From assembly GCF_026343115.1 (NCBI RefSeq), contig NZ_JAPEMC010000001.1:310001-374000 (forward strand): a stretch of DNA of 64,000 nt. Direction: 5' to 3'. Of this stretch, positions 7,544 to 16,625 are shown one piece after another. The notes under the pieces were generated by a model. That model was not told the DNA's origin and ran no database searches. It worked only from the letters and a program-made list of their open reading frames with translations. The stretch's first letter is position 1, and every line of letters begins with the position of its first letter. The DNA comes from Streptomyces sp. NBC_00102 (GTDB taxonomy: Bacteria; Actinomycetota; Actinomycetes; Streptomycetales; Streptomycetaceae). Both the position numbers and the translations under genes were made by a program.

Positions 7544-10537
7544 TCATTCGTCGGCTGGTCGGGGCGTATCGCCGGAGTGGTAGAAGCAACATGTCACACC
7601 GGGGGCCGGTGCTCGCGGTTCGTCGGGGCGGGGGAGGTAGAGTGCCTGGCCGCCGGGGAATTGCCCGCGTTCGGTGGTCAGGGCTGCGCCAGTGTCGATC
7701 TCGTCCTTCGTCCAGTCCGTGATGTCCAGGAGTAGCCCGTCCAGCGGCCCGCCGATGAGTGCGGCGTAGGTCCGCCACGGCACTGGGCCCGGGTTGGGGC
7801 CTTCGTGGTCGTCCCCGTAGACCCGGCGTCGCAGCATCTCCCAACGCCTGTTCATGCGTCCCAGCGTCTCCGGTGCCGACGGCAACGGGGTTGTGCCCAG
7901 CAGTGTTCTGGGCATGCCCGCAGTTGGTGTGGGTGATCGCGGGGCTTCCTGGAGTTGGCCGAATGAGATGCGCCAGGTGTAGGTCAGGGTTGTAAGGCCG
8001 GCCGCGAAAAGGGTCGACCACAGGAGCCAGTCCGGGGGCCAGTGCGGGGGCCAGTGCTGGTTGAGCATGAGGGCGGACAGAGTCGTCACCGCGATGGTGA
8101 AGAGCGGTGCGATCCAAGAGAGGGCATGGGCTCCGAGTCGGCGTCCGCCGAAGGTAATCGCGATGGTCAAGTGCAGGCTCACGTTGATGGGGACGAAGAG
8201 CCACATGAACCAGCCGTCGTCCTTAGTGCTGGTGGTGAGCGCAACGGCGGATGGGACGGCCGCGACCAGGACCAGGTGGCAGAGGCCGAGGAAGGTGACG
8301 ACGATCCGAGTGAGTCGGCCGACCTGTGGTTTCACCACGACTAAGTGGGAGTCGGCAGTGGAAGCTTCAGGAGTCGGCTGTTCCGGGGCTTCGGTCTCTT
8401 GGGTGAGGGGCATGCCGATCAGCTCCTCCAGGTCGTCCCTGTCGGCAGAGGTCCGCTCATGGGCCTCGCGGATGAGGCTGCGGGCCCACTGGTAGGTGCC
8501 GGGGTCGGCGTCCGGATCTGCGGCGCGGTCGGCGACGGCGTGTTCGAGGCCGGCGAGCCAATGGCGGGCGTGGTCGGTGCCGAGTTCAGCGGTGATGGTC
8601 TGTGCCGCGACTGGCAGGAGGCGTTCGGGGTCGGCGGCGACGGCCCGGTGTGCACCGGCGGCGAGGCCGGGCTGGTCCTGGGCGGTGCGGGCAATGGTGC
8701 TGAGGGTCTGGTGGCGCTGCTCGGTGGCGAGGGAGTCGTGCTGGAGGAATGCTTCGATGAACTCCTCGCCGGTGTCGGTCTCGACTTCGGCGAGCCAGGC
8801 AGCGGCGAGGGGTTCGCCGACAGCGCCCCAGTGGGCTCCGTCGGTGGCTGGGTAGGCGGCGGTCAGCACGTCGTCGAGGGCGGCCAGGTGGCGGGCGTCG
8901 GGAAGGGCTGTGATCCCGAAGCCGCGGTGGTGGACGTCGAAGGCCGCCCGCACGGCGGCGCGGCCGTCCTGTGCGGTGCGTGCTCCGGCGAGGAACTGGG
9001 CGGTGACCAGGGAGCGGAGCAGTTTGTCGTCGGTGGTGCCTGCGGGAAGGCGTGCTTCAGCGACGCGCCGTACGTACTCCACTTCGTTCGCGAGCAGGAC
9101 CTCCATGGGGTGGTCGTTGCGGGCGAACTCAGGGTTGGCGTGGGCCAGTACGTCGGCGAGCGCGGCGATGTGGAGGTAGATCACCGGCTGCCGAGTGGCG
9201 TGCTCGATGTCGGCGCCGAAGAGGCGTGGCGCGTCGGCGACGACACGGTCCGGCCAGGAGTCATCGCCGTGTCCGGCCTGCTGGAGCAGGCGGATACGGC
9301 GGGCGAAGGCCGCCTTCGCCTGAACGTAGATGTCCTCCGGATTGTGGCCGTCGAACGCGCTGTCGGGCGTGAGGGAGAAGGCGTGCCCGACAGGGCCGAC
9401 GCGCCGCGTGCGCAGGTATCGCCGGAGCGCCGGCCACCAGGTGTCGTGTCCGCGGGCCAGGAGCAGGACCCGGATGACGGCGCCTTCGTGTGAGGCGGCC
9501 AAGGCCGCCACGAGGTCGCGGATCTGGGGGAGGCGGGTTTCCGCGAGGTCGACGGCCAGGAGCAGCGGGTAGTGGGCCGCGGCGAGGACTCGGTAGTCGG
9601 CGTGGCTGGGGTGGTCGGCGAGGAAGCCCCCGCTCCACGGCCCCTGATTGCCGGAGCCTGCGGTGAGCCGGTTCAGGACCTCGGTGAGGAGACGGGATTT
9701 GCCCGTGCCGCCCAGCCCTGTCACGGCAGCGACGTCGATGCGAGCCGGGCCTCTGCACCACTGCTCGATCTGTTGAACGAGTCCGTTGACGCCGGTGAGG
9801 TCGGTGACCCGGGAGCGTGGATCGAGCAGGTAGGTGGAGGACAGCTGAGGGTCGGGGGCGTTGTCCAGCAGGGGCCGGAGGTCAGCGGGCTGGAGGCTCG
9901 GGGTCATGCCGGTGTGAGCGGCGACCGCAGGGGCGAAGCCGTCGGCGGCAAGCAGATGCGAGAGCGGCACCACCATGAGGGTCCGGTCCCACTGGCGGTC
10001 GACAAGGCGGGCGAGACCGATCAGCACGCCGTTGCAGAAAACGCCTGCGCCGGAAAGCCCCTGCCAATTCTTGACGTTGGTCGGCACCGCACCGTCGACT
10101 TCGAGGCCATACAGCTTTGAGCGTGACCCGGTGTGCGGAGCGATGATGCCCTCCACCGTTTTCAGGTCGTCGACGTACAGCTCGGTACGGACTGAGGCGC
10201 GGCGGCGCATCGCCTTGGGAAACCCCGTCATCGAGCACATGGGGCGACGATCCGGGTAGTCACACACCAGCTCGCCCCAGCGCACGATGCCCAGGCCAGC
10301 TCCGACCAGAGCACGGTCGGCCTTCAGCAGCACCGCGTCCAGTTCGGCGTTCTCCCACACCACCACCGCCTCGGTGAAGCCGGCACTCGCCGTGTCCCGG
10401 ACGGCGACATCGCCCTCTCCGGGCAAGGCCACGTGGTAGGCAGTGAGCACCAGGCCAGGCGCGATCAGGCAGCCGGTCCCGTACGAATCCTTGGACTGGT
10501 TGGTGACCTCAACCGTTCGCAGAGCCGCTCCCCCCAT
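7544..10537 (-). CDS. Trypsin-like protease / STAND-type NTPase fusion with C-terminal membrane segments
   Basis: The start is set at ATG 10537, seven bases after GAAGGG; a GTG one codon upstream is also possible. The 997-residue product has a trypsin-like domain (1-200) with catalytic H35 (LTAYH), D67 (AELDAVLL) and S162 (GLSGAG in place of GDSGGP). A STAND/AAA-type NTPase follows, with Walker A GLGGTGKS at 274-281 and a Walker B-like LLLAVDLAE. An alpha-helical repeat-like region leads to about four transmembrane helices (roughly 760-870) and a cytosolic tail. Only 13 bp separate it from the upstream Trypco2 gene. Protease-NTPase-Trypco pairings are described as predicted conflict systems in which NTP-dependent sensing gates the protease. 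Its own target is unknown. Confidence 0.82.
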   Translation of the reverse strand: MGGAALRTVEVTNQSKDSYGTGCLIAPGLVLTAYHVALPGEGDVAVRDTASAGFTEAVVVWENAELDAVLLKADRALVGAGLGIVRWGELVCDYPDRRPMCSMTGFPKAMRRRASVRTELYVDDLKTVEGIIAPHTGSRSKLYGLEVDGAVPTNVKNWQGLSGAGVFCNGVLIGLARLVDRQWDRTLMVVPLSHLLAADGFAPAVAAHTGMTPSLQPADLRPLLDNAPDPQLSSTYLLDPRSRVTDLTGVNGLVQQIEQWCRGPARIDVAAVTGLGGTGKSRLLTEVLNRLTAGSGNQGPWSGGFLADHPSHADYRVLAAAHYPLLLAVDLAETRLPQIRDLVAALAASHEGAVIRVLLLARGHDTWWPALRRYLRTRRVGPVGHAFSLTPDSAFDGHNPEDIYVQAKAAFARRIRLLQQAGHGDDSWPDRVVADAPRLFGADIEHATRQPVIYLHIAALADVLAHANPEFARNDHPMEVLLANEVEYVRRVAEARLPAGTTDDKLLRSLVTAQFLAGARTAQDGRAAVRAAFDVHHRGFGITALPDARHLAALDDVLTAAYPATDGAHWGAVGEPLAAAWLAEVETDTGEEFIEAFLQHDSLATEQRHQTLSTIARTAQDQPGLAAGAHRAVAADPERLLPVAAQTITAELGTDHARHWLAGLEHAVADRAADPDADPGTYQWARSLIREAHERTSADRDDLEELIGMPLTQETEAPEQPTPEASTADSHLVVVKPQVGRLTRIVVTFLGLCHLVLVAAVPSAVALTTSTKDDGWFMWLFVPINVSLHLTIAITFGGRRLGAHALSWIAPLFTIAVTTLSALMLNQHWPPHWPPDWLLWSTLFAAGLTTLTYTWRISFGQLQEAPRSPTPTAGMPRTLLGTTPLPSAPETLGRMNRRWEMLRRRVYGDDHEGPNPGPVPWRTYAALIGGPLDGLLLDITDWTKDEIDTGAALTTERGQFPGGQALYLPRPDEPRAPAPGVTCCFYHSGDTPRPADE

Positions 10538-10550
10538 CACACTGCCCTTC

Positions 10551-10880
10551 CTAACGCAGGCCAGCCACCGGTCCGCCGCGGCCTCCACCGGAGTCGCCGA
10601 TCAGCAAATCGCTGCCTTCGCCGTCCGGAGCCACCGCCAAGGTGACCGTCATGCGATGCGTGGCCGACTTCGCCCGCTCACCCTTTGCGTCCGCGGAAAC
10701 CACGAACGCCTTCACCCCGCCGCCTGCCGACGCGGTCTGCCGCAGCTCGATCCCCAAGTCCAGCACGATTTCCTTGACCGTGAACCGGAACGGCGAACCC
10801 TCCCCGTCCTGCTGCGCCGCCGCCAGTCCCCCGCGTACCGCCTTGATCGCTTCAGACAGTTCAGTGGGCTCGAACTCCAT
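10551..10880 (-). CDS. Trypco2 domain protein
   Basis: This 109-residue protein consists of a single trypsin-co-occurring domain 2. It has an N-terminal helix ELSEAIKAVRGGLAAAQ, a strand FRFTVKEIVLDLGIELRQ, then a Gly-rich turn and FVVSADAKGERAKSATHRMTVTLAVAP. The Ser/Gly-His strand pair is characteristic. Trypco2 proteins accompany trypsin-STAND proteins and are thought to help assemble or anchor the complex. It is the promoter-proximal gene of the pair, and its TAG is followed at once by the ribosome binding site of the protease gene. Confidence is high for family, low for mechanism. Confidence 0.85.
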   Translation of the reverse strand: MEFEPTELSEAIKAVRGGLAAAQQDGEGSPFRFTVKEIVLDLGIELRQTASAGGGVKAFVVSADAKGERAKSATHRMTVTLAVAPDGEGSDLLIGDSGGGRGGPVAGLR

Positions 10881-11632
10881 GGATTCCCCCTTGATCGACT
10901 TCTACGGAGAGCAGCCTGCCGGCCAGTACCCGGCAGCCGAAAGACACGACCGACCTGCCCGGCGCAGCTGACAGAGTAGTCATCGCGGTGAGCCGGAACG
11001 GCACCCACGACGGAGGCCATAGCAGTAGAACTGCAGCACCCCTCCAACCCCCCGGGTCACAGCCGCTGGCTGGATTCCAGGATGCATCGGCGCATTCGAT
11101 GCCCAGCGAAGCCCTGATGACGAGCAATCCCAGTCTGCTGTAACGATGCCGCTCCCACCCGAGTACCGGGCGGCTATGCCAGTTTCCGATGGGCCTCGAC
11201 GTAACTCCGCCGATTCGCGCCCGCTTTCAGCGAGCGGCTACGAGTATCGCGACCGGATCGCCGCCCCGCCCAATCTTCGAAAAAGTGGCGAGAACACGCC
11301 AGTTTCGAGTGCTGGTCCTGCTGGGAGAGTAATAGCCCCGATCTTGCATGACGGGCCACCGACGAGGTCGGCGGACCGTTTCGCCTTCGGTGGCTGCCAG
11401 CGAGCGCGGTCGCGGCCCGGGGTGGCGTCGAGTGAGCGCCGGGTTGCACTGCTCTACGTGGGCGGACCGGCGGTCCCGCCATCGGGAGTCCACACGGTGA
11501 TGGGCCCTCGATCAGCACCGCCCTTCGGGATCCATGGTCACGAGGCGGGCGCGAGAGTCATGGGCCACCGGCGTTACCGCTCCCCTGGCCCCGGCACGGC
11601 CGCTCCTTCAGTCCTCTCGCGCACGAACGATC
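10881..11632. other. 752-bp gap without a convincing gene
   Basis: Short overlapping frames exist on both strands, but none has a recognisable domain, good codon pattern or ribosome binding site. The right-hand side approaches the trailer end of the small CRISPR array. The left-hand side should contain the promoter of the Trypco2-protease pair. A minus-strand stretch around 11230-11360 (reading WRVLATFSKIGRGGDPVAIL) looks vaguely protein-like and may be a gene fragment, but I cannot name it. Confidence 0.4.
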
Positions 11633-11905
11633 ACCAACTCCTCCGCTCGCGCGGAGCGCACGTGCCGATGATCGGTGCTGAACGGTCGAAGTTCGGTTCA
11701 CCTCCGCTCGCGCGGAGCGCACTCGGAGGCACTTGGTGTCGCCGTGCTGGTGCTCGGCTCACCTCCGCTCGCGCGGAGCGCACTCCGTAGCCTGCCGCTC
11801 GCAGGCCCGGCCGTCCGGTTCACCTCCGCTCTCGCGGAACGCACCGCATGCTGGATGCCCTCCAGCGCGGTGCTCGCGGTTCACCTCCGCTCGCGCGGAA
11901 CGCAC
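11633..11905 (-). CRISPR. Type I-E array 1: five repeats, minus-strand orientation
   Basis: Repeats of 29 nt lie at 11633-11661, 11694-11722, 11755-11783, 11816-11844 and 11877-11905, exactly 61 bp apart, giving four 32-nt spacers. Read on the minus strand they begin GTGCG(C/T)TCCGCGCGAGCGGAG and end GGTGAACCG, the 3' handle of type I-E repeats. The stem CTCCGC-GCGA-GCGGAG can form. The leftmost repeat has lost the handle and is the trailer-end repeat. The leader is therefore on the right, so the array diverges from the cas operon. Repeat 11816 has a T in place of G inside the stem-loop. The loop differs from array 2 (GCGA against GCCA). Confidence 0.93.
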
Positions 11906-12321
11906 CCTGTTCCACCTGCCGCTGAAGAACGGTTTTGCCGTGCCTTTACGGCGGGCGAAGTGCACGGATTGCCCTGCAGTCCGAGTGTACAGCCCGCCCT
12001 CCGCCCTGCCGTGGGATTGGAGGATCGCGGACCGCACGTACGGGGTCTCCGGATGCGCTACCACCACCAAGAACCAAGCATGGCCAGTTGGCTCTTGGCT
12101 GGATTTGACCCAAGTCCACGGAAGGCCCGGGGCGCCTCCGCGAGCGACTGTACAGGCCGCCACTGACAGTTCAGAGAGTCGGTTGCGGGCCCGTCTCACC
12201 TCACTTTATGTTGTTCCCGTCGCCGGGCGAAAGACCGGCAAATGCACCCATTTATAAGGGCAGTTGTCTGCACTGCCTCTCCCGCACAAATGTCTCGCGA
12301 TCCCGGCTGGAGCTGCTCTCT
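11906..12321. promoter_or_regulatory. Array 1 leader and likely cas operon promoter region
   Basis: Read on the minus strand, the 16 bases next to the first repeat (11906-11921) are CGGCAGGTGGAACAGG. These match 12 of 16 positions with CCGCAGGTCAAAAAGG next to the first repeat of array 2, which supports a shared leader-end motif. The rest of the 416 bp lies between the divergent array and cse1. A TTATAAG hexamer-like sequence near 12251 is a possible -10 element for the cas operon, without a clear -35. No gene is supported here. Confidence 0.5.
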
Positions 12322-13923
12322 GTGGTGAATGTGCTGACGTCGCCATGTGCGCCATTCAAGTGGCGCCCTGACGCCGATCCTCAAGAACTGAAACGGTTGG
12401 CGCCAGGCGCACTTCCTGCGGCGGTGCCGGGTTCAACGAGCCTGACCCCGCTCTGCGACGCGCTTACCGCGGGGCATCTGGGGACGCTCGACGTCGCCAA
12501 CGTGGCGGTCTCCTCCTGCTTACGCCGCCTTCTCGTGGTCCTGTTCATCCGCGTGAGCGGCCTCGACATCGCGGATCCCGACGCGTGGGAGGACCGTTGG
12601 GACGAACTCCTCTCCCAGGGGCGCCTGGACCCGGCCGCCGTGGCCGAGTACTCCGCCCTGTGGGGGCACCGGTTCGAGATGGATGATGATGACCGGCCGT
12701 TCCTCCAGGACCCGCGACTCGCCGAGGAGTGCGGGGGGCCGGCACCGCCGGCGAAGCTCGTCATGACCCGGGCCTCGGGGAACAACCAGCCCTGGATGGA
12801 CCGGACTCCGCAAGACGAGCCGGTCCTCCCCTGGGAGGCGTTCTGGTGGGTCCTCGTGTGGCGGCTGTACGGGCCGTGCGGCCTCGGGGCGAACCGCACC
12901 CACAACGGAGTCGAGCACAAGTCAATGGCGGCCGCACCACTTCGGTCCGTCATCTCCTGGCACCCCGAGACCGGCAACGAGTTCATCAACCTCCTGTTGT
13001 CGGCACCGCACCCCGCCGACGTACCTGTCACCGGGGTCGATCTGCCCGAGTGGGAACAGGACGACCTTCCCGACCCGTTCCGGCCCGAGCTTCCCACCGG
13101 GCCCGTGTCCCGGCTCATCAACCGGGCCGCGCACGCGACGCTCACCGGCGCCGACCCGGCCACCGGCCAGATCACTCGTGTCTGGACGGCGTGGCGCAGC
13201 CCAGTGCCCAGCGCGTTCAAGGACGCCGGGGCGAGGAAGGCCGCAGAGGCCGCGGCAGCGGCTATCACGGCGGCAGAAGACCCGTTCCTGGTCAACCGGG
13301 TCGTCGGAGGTCCCGTTCGCGCTCACCACGCCCGTGCTCTTGTCCGGGATTTCGAGTCGCTGGTTCACATCAGGCGCCCCGGTGACACCACGAAGTCCGC
13401 CACGACTCCGCCGGCGTGGGTCCGGCTCCTGGACACCCTTCCTGTGGAGGCGCTCGACCGGATCGGTCCTGTCCGGGCCCGGGCCCTTGCCTGCCATCAG
13501 GACAAGCAGGAGAAGGAGGAGCTCTGGTTCGAGCAGATCACGCCGGTGCCGGTAGCCGCGTTCACTTCCGGCCGCAACCCCGAGAAGGCCGCCCTGGTCG
13601 CCGCCGCCCGTAAGACCGCCGAGGACACCGCGAAGGACTTGGCCGCCGCGCTCCGGTCCGCGTGGAACGCGATGAGTCCTGACCCGCGCTCGGAATGCCC
13701 GTGGACCCGCCACACGATCGCCGCCTATTGGGAGCGCACCGATGCTCTCTTCTGGCAGGCCATCACCGACGGCAGCAAGCCACAACTCCGTTCTCTCGCG
13801 GTCGCTTTGTACGACGAGGCGACTCGCGCCGACGCCGCCACCTCCGCCGGCCTGGTCCCCATCGCCACCGCCCGCGCGAGCCTCACCCATCCCAAGGCCC
13901 GGCGCGGAAAGCGGAGCGAATGA
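12322..13923 (+). CDS. casA: Cse1/CasA, large Cascade subunit
   Basis: The GTG at 12322 follows GGAG by nine bases; the frame continues upstream to 12208 but that part looks non-coding. The 533-residue product shows Cse1 features: AVSSCLRRLLVVLF, DPDAWEDRWDEL, FEMDDDDRPFLQDPRL, the NNQPWMDRT and PWEAFWWVLVWRLYGPCGLG region, and a C-terminal four-helix bundle (about 400-520). Cse1 recognises the PAM and recruits Cas3 in type I-E Cascade. The usual N-terminal PWIPV segment is not seen, so the N-terminus is short or diverged. It is the first gene of the operon, and its stop overlaps an ATG in the next frame. Confidence 0.9.
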   Translation: MVNVLTSPCAPFKWRPDADPQELKRLAPGALPAAVPGSTSLTPLCDALTAGHLGTLDVANVAVSSCLRRLLVVLFIRVSGLDIADPDAWEDRWDELLSQGRLDPAAVAEYSALWGHRFEMDDDDRPFLQDPRLAEECGGPAPPAKLVMTRASGNNQPWMDRTPQDEPVLPWEAFWWVLVWRLYGPCGLGANRTHNGVEHKSMAAAPLRSVISWHPETGNEFINLLLSAPHPADVPVTGVDLPEWEQDDLPDPFRPELPTGPVSRLINRAAHATLTGADPATGQITRVWTAWRSPVPSAFKDAGARKAAEAAAAAITAAEDPFLVNRVVGGPVRAHHARALVRDFESLVHIRRPGDTTKSATTPPAWVRLLDTLPVEALDRIGPVRARALACHQDKQEKEELWFEQITPVPVAAFTSGRNPEKAALVAAARKTAEDTAKDLAAALRSAWNAMSPDPRSECPWTRHTIAAYWERTDALFWQAITDGSKPQLRSLAVALYDEATRADAATSAGLVPIATARASLTHPKARRGKRSE

Positions 13924-13949
13924 CCCCAGCTACGAGAAGGAACCTGTCT

Positions 13950-14555
13950 GTGACAACGGAATCACCGCCCGACCGCAACGGCCTGGCCACTTACGAGCGG
14001 TTCATGGCAACCGTGCGCCGAGCCTGCGCTTCCCCCGAGGGACGCGCGACCCTCCGCCAGGGCCTCGCCGACAACCTCGAAAACCCCTGGCCCCTGTACA
14101 TGCATCTGATGCCCGCCGGCGGCATCCCCGTCCGCAAGGACACCCCGCCCCACGCCCAGCGCCAGGCCGAACTCCCGTTCCTGATGACCGCCGCCCTGTA
14201 CGCCGTCCACGACGCTCCCAACCCCCGCGCCGGCGACAAACCGCTCGCTGTCCGCCAGCCCGTTCCGGCGAAGCAGTGGGAGAACCTCGGCTGGTCCCTC
14301 GCCAGAGCCGCAGGAACCGGTATGCGCCGCGAAACAGCCATCGGGCTTCTCTCCCACCTGTGCGAGCTCGACCACGACGCGCTGATCGCCGAACTCCCCG
14401 CCACCATAAGCCTGCTGCGCTCGAACCGAGTCCCGGTCAAGTGGCCGGTCCTGCTGCGCGACCTCATCCGCTACCAGCGCTGGGCCCCGGATGTCCGTAT
14501 CGACTGGGCCCGCGCCTACACCATGCCCGTCCGCCCGAAGGAGACCAGCAAGTGA
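13950..14555 (+). CDS. casB: Cse2/CasB, small Cascade subunit
   Basis: The start GTG at 13950 is preceded by AGAAGGA eight bases upstream. An in-frame ATG at 13920 overlapping the cse1 stop (ATGA) is the alternative. The 201-residue protein is alpha-helical with Cse2 features: RATLRQGL, PWPLYMHL, a FLMTAALYAVHDAPNP segment, WENLGWSLARAAG, and LLRSNRVPVKWPVLLRDLIRYQ near the C-terminus. Cse2 dimerises along the Cascade belly and stabilises the target strands. Its TGA overlaps the cas7 GTG (GTGA), showing translational coupling. Confidence 0.88.
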   Translation: MTTESPPDRNGLATYERFMATVRRACASPEGRATLRQGLADNLENPWPLYMHLMPAGGIPVRKDTPPHAQRQAELPFLMTAALYAVHDAPNPRAGDKPLAVRQPVPAKQWENLGWSLARAAGTGMRRETAIGLLSHLCELDHDALIAELPATISLLRSNRVPVKWPVLLRDLIRYQRWAPDVRIDWARAYTMPVRPKETSK

Positions 14556-15811
14556 CCCCGCTGTACATCGACGTCCATATCATCCATTCCGCCCCCTACA
14601 GCAATCTCAACCGCGACCGGCAGGGCGCCCCCAAGACGGGAACGTACGGCGGGGTGCCCCGTCCGCGACTGTCTTCCCAGCACGGCCGCCGCCACAGCCG
14701 AACTCACATGGAGGAGGCTCTGGGAGAGCGCGCCCGCCGTACCCGTGGCACCCCCGGCGCCGTCGCCGGCCGCCTGCATGAGTCGGGTTGGGACAAGGAC
14801 ACTGCCCTCGCCGCGGCGCAGATGCTCATCCTCGCCGCGGGCGTCAAGGGGCTCGGTCTGTCGGAGGGCGGAGGCACCAACGCCCTGCTTTTCCTCCCGG
14901 AGAGCGCGTTCGACTCGCTGGCCGAGATCGCCGAAGCCCACCGCGACGCGCTCACGAAGGCCGCGTCCGCTGCGGCAAAGGCCATCGCCCAGGCCGCATC
15001 GAAGGCCGAAAGCTCGCCCGCCGACGACGAGTCCGAAGACGGCTTCGAGGACGACGCGGAAGAAGAGGCCGCCGAGACCGGGCCCCTCGCCGCGGCGTAC
15101 AAGAAGATCCCTGCCGCTGACCGCAAGGCGCTCCAGGCGTCCGTCCTGGAGGTCCTGCGCCAGCGCAACGCCTCGATCGCCGCGTTCGGCCGCATGCTGG
15201 CCAACGAAGCCGGATCCTCCGTGTCGGGCGCCGTGCAGATGGCCCACAGCATCGCCACCCACTCGGGTCCGAGCCAGATCGACTTCTTCTCTGCGGTCGA
15301 CGACCTGCTCCACGAGGCACGACAGGAAACCGGCGCGGGCCACATGGGCGACCAGCGATTCACTTCCGCCACCTTCTACCGCTACGCCACCCTCAACGTC
15401 CGCGAGCTCATCGGCAACCTCGACGGCGACACCGACACCGCGCAGCAGGTGATCGACGCGTTCCTGCGTGCCTTCCCGCTCGCGATCATGCCCGCCAAGG
15501 CATCCGGCACTGCGCCCCACACCGTCCCCCACCTCATCCACATCGCCGTCCGCACCGACCGGCCCATCAACCTCGCAGGTGCGTTCGAGACGCCCGTCCC
15601 CGCCACGGCCGACGGTTATGTTCCGGCCTCCCTCGACGCCCTCAACGCCCACGCGGCTGCCCACGCCCGGATGCTCGGCACCAGCCGGATCGCCGACCAC
15701 GGTCACGTCACCCTCAGCGACAGCGAGTTCGCCGCCCTCGGCGACCGTGTCAACGCCTTCGATGACCTGATCACCCGCACCCTGCACAGCGTCGCCAAGC
15801 ACACCAACTGA
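14552..15811 (+). CDS. casC: Cas7e/CasC, Cascade backbone subunit
   Basis: This 419-residue protein has a GTG start overlapping the cse2 stop and a CGAAGGAGA ribosome binding site. Family features are IDVHIIHSAPYSNLNRDRQGAPKTGTYGGVPRPRLSSQ at the N-terminus, a RERARRT-type Arg cluster near 55, FTSATFYRYATLNVRELIGNL near 270, and TVPHLIHIAVRTDRPINLAGAFE near 330. Six copies coat the crRNA. Unusual is a low-complexity acidic insert at about 145-190 (ESSPADDESEDGFEDDAEEEAAE), making the protein longer than many Cas7e; it probably forms a surface loop. The next gene starts 58 bp later. Confidence 0.93.
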   Translation: MTPLYIDVHIIHSAPYSNLNRDRQGAPKTGTYGGVPRPRLSSQHGRRHSRTHMEEALGERARRTRGTPGAVAGRLHESGWDKDTALAAAQMLILAAGVKGLGLSEGGGTNALLFLPESAFDSLAEIAEAHRDALTKAASAAAKAIAQAASKAESSPADDESEDGFEDDAEEEAAETGPLAAAYKKIPAADRKALQASVLEVLRQRNASIAAFGRMLANEAGSSVSGAVQMAHSIATHSGPSQIDFFSAVDDLLHEARQETGAGHMGDQRFTSATFYRYATLNVRELIGNLDGDTDTAQQVIDAFLRAFPLAIMPAKASGTAPHTVPHLIHIAVRTDRPINLAGAFETPVPATADGYVPASLDALNAHAAAHARMLGTSRIADHGHVTLSDSEFAALGDRVNAFDDLITRTLHSVAKHTN

Positions 15812-15869
15812 ACAGCGGGCCGCTCCGCGCCGGCGGAGACCATCCCGTCCATCCCACCGAGGAGGAGCC

Positions 15870-16625
15870 GTGACCGGCTTTGTCATGCATATTTCCGCCG
15901 CCCAGCAAAGCTGGGGCGGTCCGGCTGACTTCAAAGTCAGGCCCACCCACACCGCGCCCACCAGGTCGGGCCTCACCGGCCTGCTCGCCTCCGCCCTCGG
16001 ACGCCCCCGCAAGCATGACAACAGCGACCTCGCCGAACTCCGCTACGTCATCCGCGTCGACCGCCCCGGGCACCGCGAGATGGACTTCCACACCATCGGC
16101 GGCGGCTACCACCGTGAACTCACCGCGCCCACCGCCGCCGGCACACGCAAGAAGGATGGCGAGGGAACCATGCTGACCGAGCGGTGGTACCTGGCCGACG
16201 CCGCGTTCACCGTCGCCGTCACGGGCCCCACCCACATCACCGCGCTCGCCGCACACGCCCTCACCGAGCCGGTGTTCGCGCCCTACCTGGGCCGCCGCTC
16301 CTGCCCACCCGACAGCCCGCTCCTTCTGCGCACCGGCCTCGACGATCCGGTCGCCGAACTCGACCGCGCCCCCCTGCACGCAGACCCTCCACCTCACGCC
16401 GCCACGATCGACGTCACCTTCGTCCACGACACCCCGCGATCCCCCGGTCTCCCGGCAACCACCACCGTCCGAGACGTCCCCTCACCCGGCCGCACCTTCA
16501 CCACCCGCGACCTCTGGGAATCCCGGCGCACCCTCCCCGCCAGCCTCTGCGCCGGCCGCGGCACCCCCTGGATCACCGCGCTCACCGCCTACGCGCAGCC
16601 CACCGCCCTCCCGGAGACCTCATGA
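15870..16625 (+). CDS. casD: Cas5e/CasD, crRNA 5'-handle binding subunit
   Basis: The GTG start has a strong GGAGGAG ribosome binding site at 15861. The 251-residue protein carries Cas5e hallmarks: the LQSWG-like motif appears as AAQQSWGGPADF (about 9-20), then TRSGLTGLLASALGR. TMLTERWYLADAAFTVAV (about 97-114) and PVFAPYLGRRSCPPDSPL follow in the C-terminal region. Cas5 caps the Cascade backbone and grips the 5' handle of the crRNA. The stop overlaps the cas6 start as ATGA. Confidence 0.92.
   Translation: MTGFVMHISAAQQSWGGPADFKVRPTHTAPTRSGLTGLLASALGRPRKHDNSDLAELRYVIRVDRPGHREMDFHTIGGGYHRELTAPTAAGTRKKDGEGTMLTERWYLADAAFTVAVTGPTHITALAAHALTEPVFAPYLGRRSCPPDSPLLLRTGLDDPVAELDRAPLHADPPPHAATIDVTFVHDTPRSPGLPATTTVRDVPSPGRTFTTRDLWESRRTLPASLCAGRGTPWITALTAYAQPTALPETS

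Noticed and set aside
11146..11790. A 214-codon plus-strand frame running into array 1
   Set aside because: Its second half is made of CRISPR repeats, so it cannot be a real gene as read.
11938..11965. A possible sixth repeat to the right of array 1
   Set aside because: The spacing is nearly right, but the similarity is weak and off by a base, and the bases before it match the leader-end motif of array 2, so the array starts at 11905.
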